Source of the DNA: Plantago elongata
Taxonomy: Eukaryota > Streptophyta > Magnoliopsida > Lamiales > Plantaginaceae
Assembly: GCA_036897095.1 (NCBI GenBank)
Contig: JAYMSP010000627.1
Location: 1-45,372 of the forward strand
Length of the DNA: 45,372 nt
Direction of reading: 5' to 3'
In this document: piece by piece, positions 40,005 to 45,372 of the stretch
How the letters are laid out: every line of letters starts with the position of its first letter
Position numbering within the stretch: the stretch's first letter is position 1
The notes under the pieces: generated by a model
What the model was told of the DNA's origin: nothing
The model's database searches: none
What the model saw: the letters and a program-made list of their open reading frames with translations, nothing else
Made by a program: the position numbers and the translations under genes

Positions 40005-41100
40005 CTCTTTGGTCTAAGGTCTACAAGTGTAAGTACTTCCCTAATACATCTCTCTGGGAAGCTGCAGCCAGGCCTCATAATAGCTGGCTCTGGAGATGTA
40101 TCCTTAAGAACAAGAAGCTGTTTTTAGCTAATCTTGGCTAATCTTGTCTTCCAACTGGGTGACGGTTTGTCTATCAACTTCTGGAAGCGCGGAAACAAAG
40201 TGCTTAATGACTTTGTTCTATCTTCTAATGATAATGTGCTTGTTGGTGAGTTCATTTCCAATGGTACCTCGGACCTGAATGACTTGTCTTCTTCCCTTCC
40301 TTCTAATCTTGTTCTTGAGAATTTGTGGATTCCTCTTCCAGTTCCAATTTGATAAACTTGTCTAGGGACCTTCCCCTCTGGGATCCTTCTCAATTAAAAC
40401 GGCTTACAATTCTCTAAGCCATCAAGATATACCTATTGGGCCCTCATGGCCTTGGTTGAGAATTTGGAAACTGGAAATTTCTCCAAGGGTAAAGTTTTTT
40501 TGCTGGATTTGCCTATTAGATAGATTACCAACTAGGGCTCAGCTTTGGGATTGTCAGGTTGTTCCTGATCCCTTATTCCCCTTTTGTAGTCAAGAGCATG
40601 AAACTATTTCTCATCTGTTCTTTCAATGTGTTTTTCTCACCCCCATAATTGATCAATTTTGGCATCACACCTTATCTCGACAAGAAGTATTTTTCTCTCA
40701 AATTATGTTTAATCTGAAATTAAATGACTACTTTGAACTAACTTTTCTCAATTTGTGGTGGCTCATTTGGAAGATGAGGAATGAACTTGTTTTTAGAAAT
40801 ATGCAACCAAATCTTAGAAACAATGAAGGTGTTTCATTAGGACAGTGATGCAATATGAACCATAACACTGCAGAACTCAGTGCTTTGAAAATGGCAAATT
40901 TTTAAACCTTTCACATCTCATAATTCAAACTGATTCAAAATACTTGTTATTTTATTTTAGCAAGAAGGGTCAAGCAGCATGGCAGCACAGGAACCTGGAT
41001 TTTGGAACTTGATCGGAAGGTTGTAAGAATCCGTATGGGATCTAGAAACTTTGTATCAGACTAATATTATTAGTAGTTATCTCTAGTTTAAAAAAAAAAA
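40005..41100 (+). mobile_element. 5'-truncated LINE with target-site duplication
   Basis: The insertion is flanked by TTCTTAGGTCTGC (39992-40004) and TTCTCAGGTCTGC (41101-41113), 12 of 13 identical, and ends in a 12-base A tail (41089-41100). It begins inside the RT C-terminal domain (LWSKVYKCKYFPN, WLWRCILKNKK). The QLGDGLSINFWK linker follows, then a zf-RVT domain in the frame at 40456-40848, with C-x2-C-x-n-H-x-n-C residues in PFCSQEHETISHLFFQC. Last come traces of RNase H (AELSALKMA near 40870-40900). Stops and frameshifts make it a dead copy. Confidence 0.88.
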
Positions 41101-41183
41101 TTCTCAGGTCTGCTACCAAACTGGTTCATTTTCTCGATGTTTGCGAGAGATGAAGATGTTAAAAATAAACAATCGATTAATTA

Positions 41184-41326
41184 ACATATAGGCACATCGA
41201 AATGCAGCAACTTCAGGAAAAAAGAAGCCATTGCTATAATCTCAATACCCAATTCTCTATCGGCAACGTACAGCACTGTAAACACCATTCCATTGATGTT
41301 TCAGCGACTCTAATTTGTTGCCTTAT
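41184..41326 (-). ncRNA. Putative H/ACA-type snoRNA, downstream copy
   Basis: On the minus strand the unit starts AAGGCAACAAATTAGAGTCG and ends GATGTGCCTATA. The 5' half folds as a hairpin: GGCAAC pairs with GTTGCC at the base, an internal loop follows, and AAACATC pairs with GGTGTTT at the top. An ANANNA-type hinge (AGAGAA) follows. A weaker 3' hairpin (TAGCAA...CTTC / GAAGTTGCT) precedes an ATA triplet in the place of the ACA box. The homology with the second copy stops at the unit's ends. The type assignment is tentative; the duplicated unit itself is certain. Confidence 0.4.
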
Positions 41327-41468
41327 CAATCCCACAGATGAAGGTAAACAAGATAAATCAACAACTACGAATTGTTTCTCCACTCAAATCTCATTCCACT
41401 AAATTAAAATCAGAAGCTAAAATGCAAATACTTGATCAAAGGGAGGGAATGAATGTTCAATTTTTAAT

Positions 41469-41607
41469 AAATATAGGCACATCTGAATGCATCAGCTTCA
41501 TGGAAAAAGAAACAGTTGCCAGAATTAGCACCCTTTGTTATCGGCAACGTACAGCACTGTAAACACCATTCGATTTGGTGCTTCAGCGACTCTAATTTGT
41601 TGCCTTC
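41469..41607 (-). ncRNA. Putative H/ACA-type snoRNA, upstream copy
   Basis: This is the homologue of the unit at 41184-41326. Blocks of 25 and 32 nt are identical, separated by a variable apical part. The upper stem is preserved by wobble pairing (AAGCACC with GGTGTTT here, AAACATC with GGTGTTT in the other copy), and the base GGCAAC/GTTGCC is kept. The hinge reads ATAACA, which fits ANANNA. The 3' half is less well paired than in the other copy. It lies about 200 nt downstream of a TATA box. No target rRNA site is claimed. Confidence 0.4.
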
Positions 41608-41809
41608 TCATTCAAATACCCCTTTCGATCAAACCAGATCTAATAAGAAATGATAAAGAAAAATAAAACTGAATAACGATAGAGAAGCTCAGATCTACTC
41701 GATCTCATTGGAACTATTTCGTACAAGTAGATAAATCAGAGATCCTTCAACTGCTACAGTGTTAGACGATGAGCTACGGATGATAATTTCGACTGTGAGT
41801 GTCTATGTG

Positions 41810-41838
41810 TATTTATAATGCTGTTGATAAAACCCTAG
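41810..41838 (-). promoter_or_regulatory. TATA box plus telo-box promoter
   Basis: Minus-strand TATAAATA lies at 41810-41817, and a telo-box (plus-strand AAACCCTAG) at 41830-41838, immediately upstream of it. Telo-boxes are known in promoters of plant ribosomal-protein and snoRNA genes. The first ATG on the predicted transcript opens only a very short frame, so the transcript is likely non-coding. No TGGGCY site II was seen upstream. Confidence 0.45.
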
Positions 41839-41839
41839 C

Positions 41840-42187
41840 CTTCACATTGTGCAATCGAAATGACAGTTATATCCCTTATAATAGTTACACTAGTGTACTT
41901 GTTCTTTTCATCTTGTGATTTTCAGTACTTCATTGCCTCCGATTCTGGCACCATACCATTCACACATTAACCCTCACACCTCACCTAGGATTTCAAATTT
42001 GCCCTCTTTCCTGACCCATAAGTCCGAGGATCAATCTTTTCAAGCATTTACGGAGTAAAATTGTAAGTGTGGTATTCTGGATGGTCTGGTAACACTGAAG
42101 CTAACATCGTTTCGGATACACCAGAGTTTAAAGCCACACTTGCGATGCCTGAATATATATATATATATATATATATATTAGTTTCAT
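41840..42187. other. Spacer with (AT)n microsatellite
   Basis: No gene was seen. An (AT)13 run at 42153-42179 lies just before the presumed Copia LTR. Confidence 0.5.
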
Positions 42188-42264
42188 TGTTTTGTTAAAT
42201 GTCTTGTGCAAATATTTTGGGACAAGAGATCGAGCAGGATCTTAAAGTGGAGTGTAAGTCGAAG

Positions 42265-42372
42265 ACTACAAGGAAAGGAGGGCTCTTTTTTTTTCTTTTT
42301 CTTATAATAGGTGCAACACAAGGACTTCCAGTGGGTTACCCATCCTAGTACTACAAGGAAAGGAGGACTCTT
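42265..42372 (-). mobile_element. Retroposed 5S rRNA fragment inside the Copia LTR
   Basis: On the minus strand, 42355-42310 reads GTAGTACTAGGATGGGTAAC ... GTCCTTGTGTTGCACC, the 3' third of 5S rRNA with a few changes. It is followed by ATAAGAAAAAGAAAAAAAAA. The 62-bp insert (42288-42349) is flanked by the 23-bp direct repeat ACTACAAGGAAAGGAGG(G/A)CTCTT at 42265-42287 and 42350-42372. This is a 5'-truncated, A-tailed retroposon, either a SINE3-like 5S-derived element or a captured 5S transcript. A Cassandra TRIM is less likely because of the A tail and duplication. Confidence 0.75.
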
Positions 42373-42473
42373 GATGGCAAGTAGAAGTCAACTTGGAGAA
42401 GACTTCCCTCATATGATTGTAACACCATTTCTTCTAGAGTTCGATTGACAATATACAATGGTCCACCAACGTC

Positions 42474-42482
42474 TATATAAAG
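42474..42482 (+). promoter_or_regulatory. TATA box of the Copia LTR
   Basis: TATATAAAG lies in the middle of the LTR, where the U3/R boundary is expected. Confidence 0.55.
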
Positions 42483-42965
42483 AGAACTCGAAGAAGAAGA
42501 CGATTATCAAGAATACCTAGTTCAAGCTCTGATAGTCTGTCACGAAGTGTTTTTGCGGTTGTCTAGTTTTGCTAAGTTGTTTCAATCTATTGTCTAGAGT
42601 ATAATAGGTTGATTGTTTTCTAGTAGAGTATGTACTTTACCTTAGCTTAGTTGTTTGCATCTAGAGAGATTCGAGAGAATCAAACTAGACTAGTTTTTGT
42701 ATTCATCATTCATTATAGTTGATATATTTCGCCTTGAGGCTCGATGGATTATCAACATAGATATTCTACTAGAAATTTATATTTGGTGTTCTTATTATTC
42801 CTCTGTTAATTCTGTTGTGGGTAGTTTACATAAGTTTTCAGTTGTGTTCAATTACTCAGTGTTCTGCAAACACTGAAAACTGTCCAGTCTGTTTTTGAGT
42901 GTTGCGGTCACATAGAGTGGTTTGTTATTCAAAGTGTCAAGTCCCGGTCCAGTTACTATTTCAAT

Positions 42966-42978
42966 TGGCATCAGAGCC
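42966..42978 (+). other. Primer-binding site of the Copia element
   Basis: TGGCATCAGAGCC differs by one base from the usual complement of the initiator-Met tRNA 3' end and lies two bases after the LTR's CA. Confidence 0.85.
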
Positions 42979-43020
42979 AAAGACCTCCACATTGGTGTTT
43001 TGATTTGATACTTTAAGAGA

Positions 43021-45372
43021 TGGATACCATCAACACCAATAAGTTGTCTAGACTCGAAGGTTCCTAACTATGGTTACTGGAAGCTGCGTATGCGCACCTA
43101 TATTAAATCCATTGATATTCGTGCATGGAGAAAAATCACTGATGGATATGTTGTACCCATGAAGGCTCCGGGTGGTGATAAAGATGTTCTGCTCAAACCA
43201 GAATTCGAATATACTCCTAATGAGGTAACCGCATCTACTCTTCATGAGAAAGCACTTAATTCTATATTTGCTCATGTTAATTAAAACGATTCCAAACTGA
43301 TTCAAACTCGCATTACTGTTAAATCTGCCTGGGATATTCTTGAAAATCATTGTGAGGGAGATGAAACTGTGAAGGAATCAAAATTCCATATGCTAGCTAG
43401 CAAATTTGAGAATCTTAAGGGGAGTGAGGATGAAAATATAACTGAGTATTTTGAATAACTCATGGATTTATTTAATGAAAGTCAAATTCTTGGTGAACCT
43501 TACTCCAATAAACAGTTGGTTTACAAAGCAATGCGTAGTATTTCTAGGGGATATGAGAAGAAAATTTTCCATTCAAACGTCCTATAATCTTGCTACCATA
43601 AACATTCAAGCCTTGATGAACATTTTGCTCAACTATGAGTTATCAATGAAAAACCCACCTCCTAGTTTGAAAAACAAGGTTGACAAAAGTGAAAAAGGTA
43701 TTGTACTTCAAAGTAGTATGTCCTCTTAGCCTGCTCAAGATGATGATGAAGAGATAGATAATCTTCTTCTCAAAGCTGTTCTTAAGCGTTTTGAAAATAA
43801 CAACTCCAGGGACAAATTCAAAGATTGTACTGGTACTAATATTTATCGATCTTTTGGTAAGATACAACTGTCTAATGATGATCCTAAAAAACTTAAGAAA
43901 AAGAGATGTTTTGCATGTGAAGGTTTTGGTCACATTGCAAATGAATGTGCTAACAATCTACGTAAAAAAGGCAATGCCTATGCGTAAAAAAGGCAATGCC
44001 TATGCATCAAGGATGAATAATGATGCATGTACTGAAGAAGATAGTTCATCTGGAGAAGAGTTCTTTGAAACTGCAGGTTTACACACATTTTTTCACATGG
44101 ATGAGAAATTTACATATCAGTATGATGATCACACCGGATCTGTACATGAAATCTTCTTTGCAGATTATTCTGACTCTGAGGATGCTGAGCACACTGACAG
44201 TAACCTAACTAGTACTAACCTTCAATGTTTGGCTAGTTTTGTTTATCTTTGTACATGTGAAGCAAGCAGCTCAAATGATACATACAACAAGGAGCATGAT
44301 GAAGAAATTGCCACAGAATTGAAAAACATCTATGATGATCTAGTTATCGAATGGAAGAAAACACTCAAACGTGAAGTAGGACTCAAAAAGGCTAACAAGT
44401 TTCTTCAGGACATTGTACTCCGACTGGAAATATCCCTCACTCAAAAGGAAGATGAGCTAGAAAGAATCCAATACATGTTAGACAATGTTGAGTCCTTATT
44501 GATAAGTTCAATTCTAGTACTTCGAAAGTAGATAATATATTGAGTACTGGAAACAGTGACACTAAGGGACTTGGTTTTAAAGAACTTGCTCAGAATTATC
44601 CATATTTTCCCCTTGGTCTTGTCTTTGTTAAAGCTAAAGAATCTGATGAATCACTCAAAAAGAAGACTTTTGTATGTGAGCATTGTTTAAAACCAGGTCA
44701 TATCAAACCATAGTATTTTTAATTGGTCAAGAAGAAAGGTAAGGTTGAACATGTTTCAAAGGTAAAGGATGCCTCTAGCATTACTACACCTGTCAGTGTA
44801 TCAAACACACCACCCTCTGGAAATGAACCGGAGAAATTTGGAAAGAAAAAGAGCAAAAAGAAGGGTAAAAGGAAACCAACAACCAGGTATGTCTGTCACT
44901 GACAAGGCTCTTTGTTCTATTACATCAACTGTCTTGAACACTAACTTTGTAGGACAATGACACATGGATAGTGGATGTTCCAGGCACATGATAAGTTTGA
45001 GTTCTAACCTTACATCATAACCTCTAGAACAGGAACAATGACATTGGAGGAGGAACTAGAAATCAGATACTTGAAATTGGAACAATGAGCACTTCAGGGC
45101 TTCCATCCTTGAAAAATGTTCTATTGGTGAAAGGACTGATGGCTAATCTGCTTAGCATTAGTCAACTTTGTGATGATGGTATGGAGATAATTTTCACTAA
45201 AGATCACCATAAAGTGATGAACTCTGAGAAAAAACTGGTTATATCTGGATCCAGAATCTGTGACAATTGTTATGTGGTCAATCCGTGTGCGGGGAACACC
45301 AAGCTCAAAACATGTTACCTATTGTCAAAAGAACTGTCTGATACACTATTCTCACCTTGGGTTACTACATGC
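43021..45372 (+). pseudogene. Copia gag-pol remnant
   Basis: The frame starts at ATG 43021 (MDTINTNKLSRLEGS) and is broken after 16 codons by a one-base insertion before NYGYWKLRMRTYIKS. The gag core (UBN2-like, ENHCEGDETVKESKF, LASKFENLK) follows with stops. The CCHC knuckle CFACEGFGHIANEC is at about 43909-43950. A perfect 22-bp duplication near 43961-44005 shifts the frame. Beyond it a long open frame (to 44531) encodes an acidic region and a predicted coiled coil, then a second knuckle remnant (CEHCLKPGH, 44679-44705), a Lys-rich tract and the protease DSG. A long gag with coiled coil fits Sireviruses. Confidence 0.8.

Larger units (their letters stand above)
42190..45372 (+). mobile_element. 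Copia LTR retrotransposon (Sirevirus-like), 5' part, degenerate
   Basis: The LTR spans about 42190-42963. It carries a TATATAAAG promoter at 42474-42482 and ends in CA. The primer-binding site TGGCATCAGAGCC (42966-42978) matches the initiator-Met tRNA type. The internal region encodes gag, a protease active-site remnant (MDSGCSRHM near 44962-44990) and the gag-pre-integrase part (GLPSLKNVLLVKGL, 45097-45140). It then runs off the window, so the integrase, reverse transcriptase and 3' LTR are not seen. The exact LTR start is uncertain without the 3' LTR. Confidence 0.85.

Noticed and set aside
42288..42349. Possible 5S rRNA gene
   Set aside because: Only the 3' third is present and the internal promoter is incomplete; it is a retroposed fragment.

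Overview
The window is nuclear DNA of a flowering plant. Genes are split by short GT-AG introns, intergenic DNA is AT-rich, and plant-type transposons are abundant (a LINE with a DUF4283/zinc-knuckle ORF1, Copia and Gypsy LTR pieces, Stowaway- and hAT-type MITEs, a tRNA-derived SINE). The protein families (OCT carriers, ALIS, ZIP, plant KDO8P synthase, DUF2358) fit a eudicot. I cannot place it further from sequence alone; an asterid is only a guess.

Layout. 1-97 is the end of a Gypsy-type LTR abutting a decayed LINE on the minus strand (98 to about 5875). Two tandem minus-strand organic cation/carnitine transporter genes follow (6081-8443 and 11534-13218). Between them lie a LINE tail and a Harbinger-like remnant. 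A hAT-type MITE lies at 14980-15385. An ALA-interacting subunit gene (ALIS/CDC50) runs on the plus strand from 16545 to 21246 and converges on a ZIP metal transporter gene on the minus strand (22580-24011). About 6 kb of repeat-rich DNA follows, with a degenerate array of about 100-bp period and a GAGCTCGAG-rich block. A 13-exon KDO8P synthase gene (30352-34454, plus) converges on a two-exon DUF2358/NTF2-like gene (35577-36479, minus). The right end is mostly repeats: a 22-bp minisatellite, a 5'-truncated LINE with target-site duplication (40005-41100), a tandem pair of structured non-coding units behind a TATA/telo-box promoter (41184-41838), and the 5' part of a decayed Copia element that runs off the window (about 42190-45372).

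The six protein genes look intact. I reconstructed each by joining exons at GT-AG sites in frame, giving 502, 521, 345, 355, 290 and 261 residues. Where I can compare them with the family's usual length, they fit. They do not form a pathway. Three of the four families on the left are membrane transport or flippase functions, but I see no sign of a functional cluster beyond the OCT tandem duplication.

The observations most worth following are: the duplicated 137-140-nt units at 41184-41607, which fold like the 5' half of an H/ACA snoRNA with a wobble-preserving change in the stem; the SINE pair with clean target-site duplications, each in a different gene's intron; a retroposed 5S rRNA fragment inside the Copia LTR; and a near-identical tract shared by the two OCT genes that suggests gene conversion. 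I did not find a convincing wholly new biological system.
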